DNA of 64,000 nucleotides from Flavobacterium limnosediminis JC2902 (GTDB lineage Bacteria > Bacteroidota > Bacteroidia > Flavobacteriales > Flavobacteriaceae), in the NCBI RefSeq assembly GCF_000498535.1, contig NZ_AVGG01000001.1, forward strand, positions 372,001 to 436,000, given 5' to 3'. The stretch's first letter is position 1. Each line of letters opens with the position of its first letter. The notes beneath the pieces are model-generated. The model was not told the origin of the DNA, did no database searches, and saw only the letters and a list, made by a program, of their open reading frames with translations. This document shows, piece after piece, positions 35,366 to 45,043 of this stretch. The position numbers and the translations under genes are program-made.

Positions 35366-35401
35366 AAAGCGGTTTTCAGGATTTTGAGAACCGCTTTTTT
35401 T
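35366..35401 (+). terminator. intrinsic terminator after HD gene
   Basis: AAAGCGGTTTTC / GAGAACCGCTTT stem with one wobble pair, loop of eight bases, followed by a T-run. Confidence 0.85.
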
Positions 35402-35442
35402 ATGCCTGCATGCAGAAGATTATCTGACACTTCAATAAAAGC

Positions 35443-35660
35443 ACTAATTTTTTTAGTTCCATAGACCACAATTTGGGTATGTTCTAGTAAAACTTTGATG
35501 ATTCTTACGAAAATTTTGGTTTGCTTTAGTAAAATTTTACTAATTCTTACTAAAATTTTAGCGACTCTTACAAAAACTTTGGTGCAGTCTATCAAAATTT
35601 TGGTGACAACTACTAAAGTTTTAGTAACCCTCAGTAAAATTTTAATGAATGCTATTAAAA
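35443..35660. repeat. 21-bp degenerate tandem repeat with phased A/T tracts
   Basis: Eight in-phase 21-base units from 35486 to 35653 (consensus about ACTAAAATTTTAGTGATTCTT), a ninth partial unit to 35660, and one or two decayed units upstream from 35443. Each unit contains an AAAATTTT-like core; spacing is exactly 21 bases (two helical turns), which predicts curved DNA. Because 21 is divisible by 3, both strands stay open and encode heptads (SKILLIL-like on plus, TKILVRI-like on minus), but neither has a convincing start codon or ribosome site. The remainder of the gap 35330-35758 holds a terminator and a 13-base duplication; no gene is seen. Confidence 0.85.
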
Positions 35661-35758
35661 AATACAGTTAATTACTGTATTATGACATGTGAAATTTGAT
35701 TAGCTTCTGTTTTCAAAAGTTTAATAGTAGAACTAAACCCGATTGCACAAATTTGCAA

Positions 35759-36592
35759 TTAATCTGAAACAACTAGTTCCATATTTACAGAAAACCTAGT
35801 GTTTTTGTGCCACTTATCACCTTCGAAAAACCAAGTATCAAAGTTTTCATCAATGAAATTTATAGAAACATAAGGCTCATATATAAAGGAAGTCGGAAGT
35901 GAACCAGGCCCTTTATAATATTGCTTATTTTGTTCCAGCAAAAGTGTTTCAAGAACCACAAACAAGCCATCTTCAGGCAACATGATATTTAAATCATCAA
36001 TTTCAAAATGGATCTTTCTCGTTCCTTCTTTAACTTTACAGATCAAATTTTCATTATAAAGCGGTTCCCCAGGAGCTCCGTTTTCATCAACAGAATAGAA
36101 GTGTACATTCAAAAGACGAGTGCCTTCACTAGAGCCTGCTTTAAATTTAATCGACTTTAGAAAACCATCCATATTACCATTATTTGGAAAAAACTTTGCT
36201 GTTATACAACTTTTAGAATCGTATTGACCTGCGTAAGCAGAATCACCTCCCCTAGCCTTTCCAAGTTTCTGATTTTTTTTATGTTTTCTTTTTACGATTT
36301 TAACCTCCTCAAGTTGGACAACTTTCGGTTCTAAAAAAATCTCACTTTCATTTTTTTCGATTTTGAAAATCTTTTCATGAAAACCGATTGCCGAAATTTT
36401 AAATTCTCCATTCGTATCTCCTTTATCTAAAACAAAATGGCCTATGGAATCGGCTGTTTTATATATGTTTTTGTCTTTCCAGACACTGGCATAAGCAACG
36501 GGTTTCTTATCAACCGAATTAAAGATATTTACTGAAACCTGAGCATTTACAAGGTTACAGAAAAAAAGAAAAAGGCCTATTGTTTTATACAT
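35759..36592 (-). CDS. secreted carboxypeptidase-like-domain protein, function unknown
   Basis: A 277-residue exported protein. The signal peptide ends at LVNAQ. Residues about 20-95 form a CarboxypepD_reg-like beta-sandwich (VDKKPVAYASVWKDKN, then SIGHFVLDKGD and FKISAIGFHEK), common as an N-terminal domain in Bacteroidota surface proteins. A basic linker (KRKHKKNQKLGKARGG) follows. The C-terminal half is beta-rich and unassigned, with DGLFVVLETLLLE and a Trp-rich DTWFFEGDKWHKN. No T9SS sorting domain and no beta-barrel. It lies between the 21-bp repeat and gdhA as a single gene. Confidence 0.75.
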   Translation of the reverse strand: MYKTIGLFLFFCNLVNAQVSVNIFNSVDKKPVAYASVWKDKNIYKTADSIGHFVLDKGDTNGEFKISAIGFHEKIFKIEKNESEIFLEPKVVQLEEVKIVKRKHKKNQKLGKARGGDSAYAGQYDSKSCITAKFFPNNGNMDGFLKSIKFKAGSSEGTRLLNVHFYSVDENGAPGEPLYNENLICKVKEGTRKIHFEIDDLNIMLPEDGLFVVLETLLLEQNKQYYKGPGSLPTSFIYEPYVSINFIDENFDTWFFEGDKWHKNTRFSVNMELVVSD

Positions 36593-36755
36593 ACTTTGGG
36601 TCTTGTGTCAAATCAAATACTTCTTTTGCGATATCACATAATCAGATTTGTAATAACATTCGATTCGACGCCAAATTAGAGAAAAATAAAATCATTGGGA
36701 ATGAAAAAATCATAGTATTTTTATTACTAACAAAATTCAGCTTACCTGTTACAAT

Positions 36756-36798
36756 AAAAAAATCGCGGTCATCAATTCTACAACTGATAACCGCGATT
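36756..36798 (-). terminator. intrinsic terminator after gdhA
   Basis: AATCGCGGTCATCA / TGATAACCGCGATT, 14-base stem with one mismatch; on the minus strand it is followed by a T-run (the A-run at 36756-36762). Confidence 0.8.
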
Positions 36799-36810
36799 CT
36801 TATACTATAA

Positions 36811-36834
36811 CTGTAAACTGCGACTGCCTACTAA
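36811..36834. repeat. GGCAGTCGCAGT spacer word after gdhA
   Basis: On the minus strand the gdhA stop is followed within a few bases by GGCAGTCGCAGTTTACAG, the same word found directly after the HD and hemE genes. Confidence 0.7.
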
Positions 36835-38245
<1,411 letters not shown>

Positions 38246-38250
38246 CAAAA

Positions 38251-39033
38251 TTATTTCCCGGGAAATTCCGCTTTTCTTTTTTCTAAAAATGCTGTGGTTC
38301 CTTCTTTGAAATCTTCCGTTCCGAAACATTCTCCGAAGGCTCTGATTTCCGATTGGAACCCGTTAACCCCGTCGACATAATTATCATTGATAACCTGAAT
38401 CGCTTTAGCTATGGCCACACTGGAGTTTTTGGCGATTTTTGATGCAATCCCTTTGGCAAAGGCAAGCAATTCTTCCTGAGCAACCACGTGGTTTACCAAT
38501 CCGTAATTCAATGCCGTTGGCGCGTCTATCATACCGGCGGTCATGATCATTTCCATGGCACGTCCTTTCCCTACCAATTGCGGCAAACGTTGCGTACCTC
38601 CATAACCCGGAATCACACCCAAAGTCACTTCCGGAAGCCCCATTTTAGCATTGTCCGAAGCTACACGAAAATGTGCTGCCATGGCCAGTTCCAAACCGCC
38701 TCCCAAGGCAAATCCGTTTACGGCTGCAATTACGGGAGTGGACAGATTCTGAACGAAGTCAAACAATAATTCCTGACCTTTCGCAGCTAATTCAGAACCT
38801 TGTCCTACTGAAAAACTGGCAAATTCAGAGATGTCGGCTCCGGCCACAAAGGCTTTTTCTCCGCTTCCGGTTACGATAATTACCTTCGTCGCTGCATCTT
38901 CATTTTCGGCTTTAAATGCGTTATGCAATTCCTCTATGGTAGCTTTATTTAACGCGTTTAACTTTGTTGGTCGGTTGATAGTGATAACGGCAATTCCGTT
39001 TTCTTTTTCGATTAAAATGTTTTCGTAGTTCAT
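38251..39033 (-). CDS. enoyl-CoA hydratase/isomerase family protein
   Basis: A 260-residue crotonase-fold enzyme. Oxyanion-hole segments are AFVAGADISEF and NGFALGGGLELAMA; the two catalytic acidic residues of hydratases are present as the Glu of ALGGGLELA and the Glu of GLPEVTLGVIPGYGG, so 2,3-trans-enoyl-CoA hydration in beta-oxidation is likely. Length is typical (257-260). The gene lies four bases downstream of the histidine kinase gene on the same strand, which may place it at the end of the hemH-hemJ-kinase transcript. Confidence 0.93.
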   Translation of the reverse strand: MNYENILIEKENGIAVITINRPTKLNALNKATIEELHNAFKAENEDAATKVIIVTGSGEKAFVAGADISEFASFSVGQGSELAAKGQELLFDFVQNLSTPVIAAVNGFALGGGLELAMAAHFRVASDNAKMGLPEVTLGVIPGYGGTQRLPQLVGKGRAMEMIMTAGMIDAPTALNYGLVNHVVAQEELLAFAKGIASKIAKNSSVAIAKAIQVINDNYVDGVNGFQSEIRAFGECFGTEDFKEGTTAFLEKRKAEFPGK

Positions 39034-39037
39034 TAGT

Positions 39038-40510
39038 TTACGTATTTATGATGGGAAGGGTCACCGTAAATTCGGTCCCTGCTCCTAATTCGCTTTCAAA
39101 GGTTATGCTGCCGTGGTAACTTTCCACGATATTTTTTATGATTCCGAGACCCAATCCCATTCCACTGGTTTTGGTGGTGAATTTAGGTTCGAAAATACGA
39201 TTTTTATTTTCAATGCTGATGCCTTTCCCGTTGTCTTTTACCACAATTTTAGCCGTATCGCCTTCTCGGAAAACATTTACGGAAACAAGCGGATTTTCTT
39301 CATCCTCCGGAATCGACTGTATGGCATTCTTAACCAGATTGGTAATAATACGGATTAATTGGGTCCGGTCTATTTTAGTGATAATTTCCGCCTCCGGTGC
39401 CGCAAATCGGATATAATGTTCGTTGAAAATATCCAGTGCCAACTGAACAACATAGACAATATTTAAGGTCTCATTCTGCTGTGCCGGGAGCGACGCAAAA
39501 TTGGAAAACGCCGATGCCACCGAACTCATCGTATCAATCTGCTGGATGAGTGTTTTCGAATAATCATTCATTTTCTGATAGACGTTCGGATCGTTCGGAT
39601 CGAATTTCCGTTGAAAACTCTGCACCGTCAACCGCATGGGCGTCAATGGGTTTTTAATTTCGTGTGCCACCTGTTTGGCCATTTCGCGCCAAGCCTCTTC
39701 CCTTTCGCTTTGCGCTAACAAAACTGCACTTTCTTCAAGTTTGTCCACCATCCCATTATAAGCATCCACCAAGGATTTGATTTCATGACTGGTAGACTCC
39801 AACTGGATTTTTTCGTTCTTTTTGTTCAGTTGTGTTTCGCGGATCTTATCACTGATGGTTTGCAGGGATTTCGTAATATAACTCGAAAGGAAATAAGCGA
39901 TGACAAACGAAATCAGCAGCATGAACAGATAGACCTGACCAAAGCGCATAAGGAAATTGCGGAGTTCATTCTGATAAAAAGTGGTCTCCTCCACATACGG
40001 AAGGTTTAAGATGCCGAGCGGTTTGAATTTGGTGTCTTTCAGATAACTGTAGGAAGAACGATAGCGCTGCCCATTTATCATTTGCAGATCCACGAAGCGT
40101 TTGCTGGTGGAGGACTGTATGATTTTAAGAATAATGGGCGGAATCGGTTCGGCCACTTTATCTACGGAAAAGGCGCCTTTGGAAGAAATAAGCAGGTTTC
40201 CTTTTAAATCATGGATGTTGATTTCAAGGCTATGGATATTAGCCAATTCATAGATTTTTTCTTTGAAGATCAGCGGCAGGTTTTTGGTGGTAAGCGGATA
40301 GGTTGTCGTGGAAAGAATGTAATTGATGTGCTCCGTTATGGCATCTTCTTTTCGTTCCAGACGGTCCTGATGGTAGTCCCTGGCTTCCTTTTTAAACTGA
40401 TAAATGGAAACCGCGGCAATTAAGACCGACGCAATTAAGGTAAGCAATATCATCGACAGAAAAATTCGTAATCGAAGCGATAACTGCGTTATTTTAATTG
40501 GTTTAGCCAT
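39038..40510 (-). CDS. membrane sensor histidine kinase, NtrY-like
   Basis: A 490-residue kinase. Two transmembrane helices (about 14-34 and 190-210) flank a periplasmic sensor of about 150 residues. A HAMP region follows. The phosphoacceptor box is VAHEIKNPLTPMRL (His about 284). The ATP-binding domain has N box NLVKNAIQSI, G1 VKDNGKGI and G2 GMGLGLGI. All catalytic elements are present. No response regulator gene is next to it; it sits four bases downstream of hemJ, so the partner must be elsewhere. The signal is unknown. Confidence 0.92.
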   Translation of the reverse strand: MAKPIKITQLSLRLRIFLSMILLTLIASVLIAAVSIYQFKKEARDYHQDRLERKEDAITEHINYILSTTTYPLTTKNLPLIFKEKIYELANIHSLEINIHDLKGNLLISSKGAFSVDKVAEPIPPIILKIIQSSTSKRFVDLQMINGQRYRSSYSYLKDTKFKPLGILNLPYVEETTFYQNELRNFLMRFGQVYLFMLLISFVIAYFLSSYITKSLQTISDKIRETQLNKKNEKIQLESTSHEIKSLVDAYNGMVDKLEESAVLLAQSEREEAWREMAKQVAHEIKNPLTPMRLTVQSFQRKFDPNDPNVYQKMNDYSKTLIQQIDTMSSVASAFSNFASLPAQQNETLNIVYVVQLALDIFNEHYIRFAAPEAEIITKIDRTQLIRIITNLVKNAIQSIPEDEENPLVSVNVFREGDTAKIVVKDNGKGISIENKNRIFEPKFTTKTSGMGLGLGIIKNIVESYHGSITFESELGAGTEFTVTLPIINT

Positions 40511-40513
40511 TGT

Positions 40514-41071
40514 TTAGGACTTGTTTTTTTCTCTCACCTTTTTATAGAATTTATAGCCCAGCATCAGTATAACCGAAAAAAGAAAAATTCCGATTACGCC
40601 ATAAATCCAATTGAAGGCGTCTTTCAGTATCACCAGAAAAACCACTGCAAAAAGGATAAGTGTTGCGCCTTCATTCCACAATCTGAAAAACCCGGAAGAA
40701 TGTTTTACTTCGTTTCGCTGCAATTGAACAAAAATCTGATGGCATTTCAGATGGTATAAATATAGTAAGAAAACAAAACCTAACTTAACATGCATCCAGG
40801 GCATTTTCAGCCAAGCACTTCCCAGCTCGGTACCGAACAACATCCAAAACGCAAAAATACTGGCCAGAACGGCCGATGGCCAGGTAATGATATACCAAAG
40901 ACGGTACGACATCAATTGGTATTGCTTGATAAGAATATCCTGTTCCGGCTGCGGTTTTAATTTCGCCTCGGCATGGTACACAAACAAGCGTACAATATAA
41001 AAAAGCCCTGCAAACCATGTAATTACAAAGATGAGATGCAGGGATTTTATGTAGTTATAGTATTCGTCCAT
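40514..41071 (-). CDS. hemJ: protoporphyrinogen IX oxidase HemJ
   Basis: A 185-residue inner-membrane protein of the HemJ (UPF0093/CopD-like) family with four to five helices. The family signatures are HLIFVITWFAGLFYIVRLFVYH near the N-terminus (conserved His at residue 12, then W, R and H) and the MHVKLGFVFLLYLYH segment. HemJ oxidises protoporphyrinogen IX to protoporphyrin IX, the step just before ferrochelatase. It lies two bases downstream of hemH on the same strand, in line with consecutive steps in the pathway. Confidence 0.92.
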   Translation of the reverse strand: MDEYYNYIKSLHLIFVITWFAGLFYIVRLFVYHAEAKLKPQPEQDILIKQYQLMSYRLWYIITWPSAVLASIFAFWMLFGTELGSAWLKMPWMHVKLGFVFLLYLYHLKCHQIFVQLQRNEVKHSSGFFRLWNEGATLILFAVVFLVILKDAFNWIYGVIGIFLFSVILMLGYKFYKKVREKNKS

Positions 41072-41073
41072 GA

Positions 41074-42090
41074 TTAGTTTTTAGCCCAATCGTTGATCCA
41101 TTTTGCAATGGTATCCATCCAATCTTCGTCATCATTTAAACATGGGATAAATTTGAAGTTTTCACCGCCGTGTTCTTTGAACTGATGGTTCGCTTCCATG
41201 GCAATTTCTTCCAGTGTTTCCAGACAATCTGCTACAAAAGCCGGTGTTACCACCGCCAGGTTTTTAATTCCTTTTTCGGGCATTTTATTGATTTCCACAT
41301 CAGTGTACGGCTCTAGCCATTTGTCGCCTGCCAATCGGGATTGGAACGTCTGGCTGTATTTTTCTTTCGGAAGTCCTAAGATTTCAACCACCTGCCGTGT
41401 CGTTTCATAACACTGGTGACGGTAACAGAATTCATGGGCCGGTGAAGGCGTATTACAACACGATCCGTCTATCTTACAATGCGATTTGGTTACATCGGTT
41501 TTGCGGATATGGCGTTCCGGAATCCCGTGATAGGAAAACAACAACTGATCGTATTCAAAACCTTCCAGGTGTTTTTTGATGGAATCGGCCAGATTTTGAA
41601 TGTAGTCCTTTTTATTATAGAAGGCCGGAACAATGGTAAAGGTCATTTGTGGAAAATGCTTTTTTCGTAACTCTTCCGCCAACACTAAAATGGTTGTTGT
41701 GGAAGCCATGGCGTGTTGCGGGTACAACGGAAACAACATTACCTCAGTTACGCCTTTATCAGCCAGCTCCTGTAATCCCGACATCATACTGGGCTTCCCG
41801 TAACGCATGGCCAAAGCAACCGGAAGATCAACCCTTCCCTTAACTTTCTCATGCATTTTTTTCGAAATGACAATAAGCGGAGAACCTTCATCTGTCCAGA
41901 TCCTTTTGTAAGCGTTTGATGAATTTTCAGGGCGCTTTCTTAATATAATCCCTCGTACCAGAAAAGCACGTAACAGATAAGGAACGTCTATCACATATTT
42001 ATCCATTAAAAACTCGTCCAGATACGGCTTGACGTCTTTGGGTTCCGGACTCTCAGGCGACCCTAAATTTACCAGTAATACTCCCTTCAT
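41074..42090 (-). CDS. hemH: ferrochelatase
   Basis: A 338-residue enzyme that inserts Fe(II) into protoporphyrin IX. It starts MKGVLLVNLGSPESPEPKDV and has the active-site strand LLFSYHGIPERHI (catalytic His) and the Cys-rich stretch HCKIDGSCCNTP seen in several Bacteroidota copies, and VVTPAFVADCLETLEEI (catalytic Glu). ATG 42090 is chosen because an in-frame GTG at 42126 lies upstream of the -7 box at 42105-42112 and would add non-conserved residues. Coupled to hemJ. Confidence 0.96.
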   Translation of the reverse strand: MKGVLLVNLGSPESPEPKDVKPYLDEFLMDKYVIDVPYLLRAFLVRGIILRKRPENSSNAYKRIWTDEGSPLIVISKKMHEKVKGRVDLPVALAMRYGKPSMMSGLQELADKGVTEVMLFPLYPQHAMASTTTILVLAEELRKKHFPQMTFTIVPAFYNKKDYIQNLADSIKKHLEGFEYDQLLFSYHGIPERHIRKTDVTKSHCKIDGSCCNTPSPAHEFCYRHQCYETTRQVVEILGLPKEKYSQTFQSRLAGDKWLEPYTDVEINKMPEKGIKNLAVVTPAFVADCLETLEEIAMEANHQFKEHGGENFKFIPCLNDDEDWMDTIAKWINDWAKN

Positions 42091-42104
42091 TTTGTAATTT
42101 TTGT

Positions 42105-42112
42105 CAAAGGTA
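42105..42112 (-). promoter_or_regulatory. -7 element of hemH-hemJ transcript
   Basis: On the minus strand TACCTTTG matches TAnnTTTG, 14 bases upstream of the ATG at 42090. Confidence 0.5.
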
Positions 42113-42485
42113 AGACAATTATCCACAATTTAATTTCAGACTTGGCCATTTTCCACCGCCACAACTATCCTTTTTTTGCAACTTATCGATACTAAATGTC
42201 ATTTTATAGAATATTCAGATTTTATGATAAATAGTTACATTTTTTAGCAATAAATTTAAATATTAATAAAAAATAATCTGCAAAATTAATTCCATACTGA
42301 CATTTATTCAAGAATTAAAAAGTAGTTTTTTTTATTTAATAAAGTTTACCAAAAACAATAATGCATTTCCGTAGGAATTTCATTCGGTCGGATTTTAAGA
42401 TTATTGACGGTAACTGTAGCCAACAAGAAACAACAATTTTAACATTTTGAACGTAAAACAAGTAGTAATCTAAATCCCCAAATGC
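42113..42485. other. AT-rich intergenic region, no gene seen
   Basis: About 370 bases between divergent hemH and the first of three tandem secreted-protein genes. Very AT-rich, with no open frame of note on either strand and no tRNA-like fold. It presumably carries the promoter and leader of the downstream tandem genes; no exact TAnnTTTG box was found close to 42486. Confidence 0.6.
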
Positions 42486-43235
42486 ATGAAAAAACTCTAC
42501 ACTCTAATCACATTATTGGTTTCCGTTTTTTTACAGGCACAAACCGCAGCTGTTGGGATCGGAACGACCAACCCTCAACAAAAACTTCATCTGGATGACA
42601 GTGTGGGAACTCTCAGAATTGAGAGTCTGGACAAAGACAATAATGCTTATAATGGCGGCAACCTTCAACCAGGTGGAACCTATCCGCTTTATGTTGACAG
42701 CAACGGAATACTTACATTAAGCACACAAGCACTGACAAACAGTGATGGTTTAGATGCCATTGACCATATGTCCATACCAACATCCTCAATAACGTTGACA
42801 ACTGATGATGCAGACGGTAAAGTGGAAAAAACTTTTTTCACTTACACCATAACGGTTCCAAGGGCAGCGGTTCTCGAAGTAAAATACAGTTTAAGTTTTG
42901 AAGTATACCAAACCAATTCCCCTTTAACCATGATTCGCGATGGAGGAGCCAGAAGAATAACCACTTATTATACTCTCGATTCAGCTACAAGAAAATACGG
43001 CCAGGCTTCAAAATGCTACATGAACCAAAACATCAACAATCCGGCACCGTTCCTCCCGACAGAAAGGATTGGAGCAACGGGACAACTCTATAACTCCAGC
43101 ACGACGTATATCCAGTTAACACCGGGTACACATACGGTACACTTTAAGACAGAACTATCTTCCAGTCTGCCTTCATTAGAAACTTATGTGCGACTGGCCG
43201 TAGACATCGATTCCGTATTCATGAGACTTTATTAA
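42486..43235 (+). CDS. secreted GIGTTNP-motif protein, paralogue 1
   Basis: A 249-residue exported protein. The signal peptide ends at LQAQ. The mature N-terminus, VGIGTTNPQQKLHLDD, is the motif found at the start of many Bacteroidota cell-surface and tail-fibre-like proteins. A beta-rich body follows and ends with LTPGTHTVHFKTELSS and a final VFMRLY. No enzyme motif and no T9SS sorting domain. Two related genes follow with gaps of 11 and 8 bases, forming a tandem family. Function unknown; a surface or adhesive role is an inference. Confidence 0.8.
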   Translation: MKKLYTLITLLVSVFLQAQTAAVGIGTTNPQQKLHLDDSVGTLRIESLDKDNNAYNGGNLQPGGTYPLYVDSNGILTLSTQALTNSDGLDAIDHMSIPTSSITLTTDDADGKVEKTFFTYTITVPRAAVLEVKYSLSFEVYQTNSPLTMIRDGGARRITTYYTLDSATRKYGQASKCYMNQNINNPAPFLPTERIGATGQLYNSSTTYIQLTPGTHTVHFKTELSSSLPSLETYVRLAVDIDSVFMRLY

Positions 43236-43246
43236 AACCATTGGTT

Positions 43247-44002
43247 ATGAAAAAAATAATCCTTTTATTATTTCCTCTTTGGATGAATGCTCAAATAGGA
43301 ATCGGGACCGCTAATCCGCTGGCCGACTTACATGTTGGAGGAAATACATCCACTATCCGGATTGAAAGTTTAAATGCAGTTAACAGTCCCATGTACAATA
43401 ACGGTATAAAACCGGCACATGCTTTTGTAAATGACTCAGGAGATGTAACCATAAACCCATCTGTCCTGAACGGAACCGGACCTGGAGGCATAATTGCTCC
43501 CATTAATTTTCTACTGACCAACAATAATTTTATTCCCGACGGAGCGAGTAACCGGGGACAGATTTTAAACAACATCACATCCGCAACGTCATCAGCCGGG
43601 TTGATTACCACGGTAGATTTCAGTTCGGCCGGTACAGCCCTGATTGAGGTTAAATACAGCATCTCCGTATTGCTTTCTAAAACCGATTTGAACATTTCAG
43701 AAACGGCTTTTAACGATGTTTCGGCCAGAACTTACAAAATATACTTCTGCATTGACATCAATGATGACGGGTTGAGTGCCATCGAATTATCAAAAAAATA
43801 CGGGTTAAACGCCCAAAGTTATGCTTCAGACGATCAGGGAATATTGGGTTATGCTTATACCAATGGCCACGGATACTCAACTATTCCGGCCGGAAACCAC
43901 TCGCTTCATTTCTTTGCGGAAACGACGGATGGAGCAAATAAACATACCAGCATTGGCTTTGGCGGCATGCAGGACCTTTTAAGAGTACGAATTTATAACT
44001 AA
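43247..44002 (+). CDS. secreted GIGTTNP-motif protein, paralogue 2
   Basis: A 251-residue protein with signal peptide ending MNAQ and mature start IGIGTANPLADLHVGG, then TSTIRIESLNAVN, which matches the TLRIESLDKDN of paralogue 1. The C-terminal part again has a PAGNHSLHFFAETT segment. ATG 43247 is preferred over a TTG six bases upstream. Like its neighbours it lacks a sorting domain. The order and spacing imply one transcript with paralogues 1 and 3. Confidence 0.8.
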   Translation: MKKIILLLFPLWMNAQIGIGTANPLADLHVGGNTSTIRIESLNAVNSPMYNNGIKPAHAFVNDSGDVTINPSVLNGTGPGGIIAPINFLLTNNNFIPDGASNRGQILNNITSATSSAGLITTVDFSSAGTALIEVKYSISVLLSKTDLNISETAFNDVSARTYKIYFCIDINDDGLSAIELSKKYGLNAQSYASDDQGILGYAYTNGHGYSTIPAGNHSLHFFAETTDGANKHTSIGFGGMQDLLRVRIYN

Positions 44003-44010
44003 CAATTCCC

Positions 44011-44829
44011 ATGAAAAAAAACTACTTCCTTCTGCTATTGTTGATACCTTCATGTTTCTTAGCGCAGGTTGGGATCAACACCAATACTCCGCAACAAGGT
44101 CTTCATGTTGCCGGATCTGCTTCGACAGTTAAAATTGACGGCTTAAGCTATCCCGCCAACACAAACAATCTTGGCCCAGGCTCTGTCAGCCGTGTTTTTG
44201 TTAACGCCAATGGCGATCTGATATTGGGAACCGCACAGAATAATATTGCCATTTTATTCGATTCCGAAAATTACCTGAATGACCCCAAAGACCCAAGTAT
44301 CAACCAGATAACACAACACGGATATGGCGACGGTTTTGATTTTGCGGGAATCCCCCGAGACATCCCTAATTCTACCTTTACATTAACACAACCGGCAATA
44401 ATTGAGATCAATTATTCTGTTTCTTTTATGATTGAAAAAAACGGAAGCAACAGAGTTAATGACGGTTATGCCAGAGCGGTTCAGACCTTACTGTATTTCA
44501 GAAGCGGGAATTATGCAGGCCCTATTGTCACAACCGATTTAGAAGGCAACCTTATCGGAGGTTCATTTTTAATCGATTCAGGGACTTCAACGATTGGCGG
44601 AGGATTGGGAATAAGCGGACAATACTATACCAATAAAGATTCGAACAAAGGGGAATATGAAGATTTTCACATTACCGGAACGGACTACGTAAAACTCCCC
44701 GCCGGGACTTACTGTCCAATGTTTTCAGCGCAATTGGCAGTATCAGCAGCCGTAGGAACCGGATCACAGAAAATGTATTTGGGAACCGGGAGCGACGAAG
44801 TCCAGATTATCGCACACTATTATCATTAA
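44011..44829 (+). CDS. secreted GIGTTNP-motif protein, paralogue 3
   Basis: A 272-residue member of the same tandem family. Signal peptide ends FLAQ; the mature start is VGINTNTPQQGLHVAG, then STVKIDGLSYP. The body shares the ALIEVKYSI-like strand (here AIIEINYSVSF) and the end PAGTYCPMFSAQL. It is the longest and most diverged copy. No terminator was recognised directly downstream, but a palindromic repeat lies at 44944-45003. Confidence 0.8.
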   Translation: MKKNYFLLLLLIPSCFLAQVGINTNTPQQGLHVAGSASTVKIDGLSYPANTNNLGPGSVSRVFVNANGDLILGTAQNNIAILFDSENYLNDPKDPSINQITQHGYGDGFDFAGIPRDIPNSTFTLTQPAIIEINYSVSFMIEKNGSNRVNDGYARAVQTLLYFRSGNYAGPIVTTDLEGNLIGGSFLIDSGTSTIGGGLGISGQYYTNKDSNKGEYEDFHITGTDYVKLPAGTYCPMFSAQLAVSAAVGTGSQKMYLGTGSDEVQIIAHYYH

Positions 44830-44943
44830 AAAACAACCGAAAAGGTGTTTTATGCTACCGTCTGGACATATGTATAAACCGTAACAGATGGGTATTTATT
44901 GGACGGATTCGGAGTGATAATTGAAGCCACTTTATAAATAATC

Positions 44944-45003
44944 AAACACAGATTCCACAGATTTAACGGATTAATTTGTAAAAATTTGTACAATTTGTGT
45001 TTT
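44944..45003. repeat. CACAGATT-type imperfect palindromic repeat, copy 2
   Basis: Sixty bases starting AAACACAGATTCCACAGATT and ending CAATTTGTGTTT, with inverted ends (two mismatches) and the internal word AAAAATTTGTA. It is related to 31704-31761 through the CACAGATT and GGATTA words. Confidence 0.65.
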
Positions 45004-45043
45004 TCAATATTCTATCTGATATTTGTATTCAGACGGTAGGTTT

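Noticed and set aside
35302..35595. Minus-strand open frame of 97 codons across the 21-bp repeat
   Set aside because: Starts with TTG inside the repeat, has no ribosome site, runs through a terminator and into the 3' end of the HD gene. The openness follows from a repeat length divisible by 3; the plus strand is open as well.
35443..35660. Possible CRISPR array
   Set aside because: Units are 21 bases, abut without unique spacers and are degenerate; no cas genes in the window.
42091..42126. GTG start extending ferrochelatase by 12 residues
   Set aside because: It lies upstream of the likely -7 element and the extension has no conserved sequence; ATG 42090 gives the family N-terminus.
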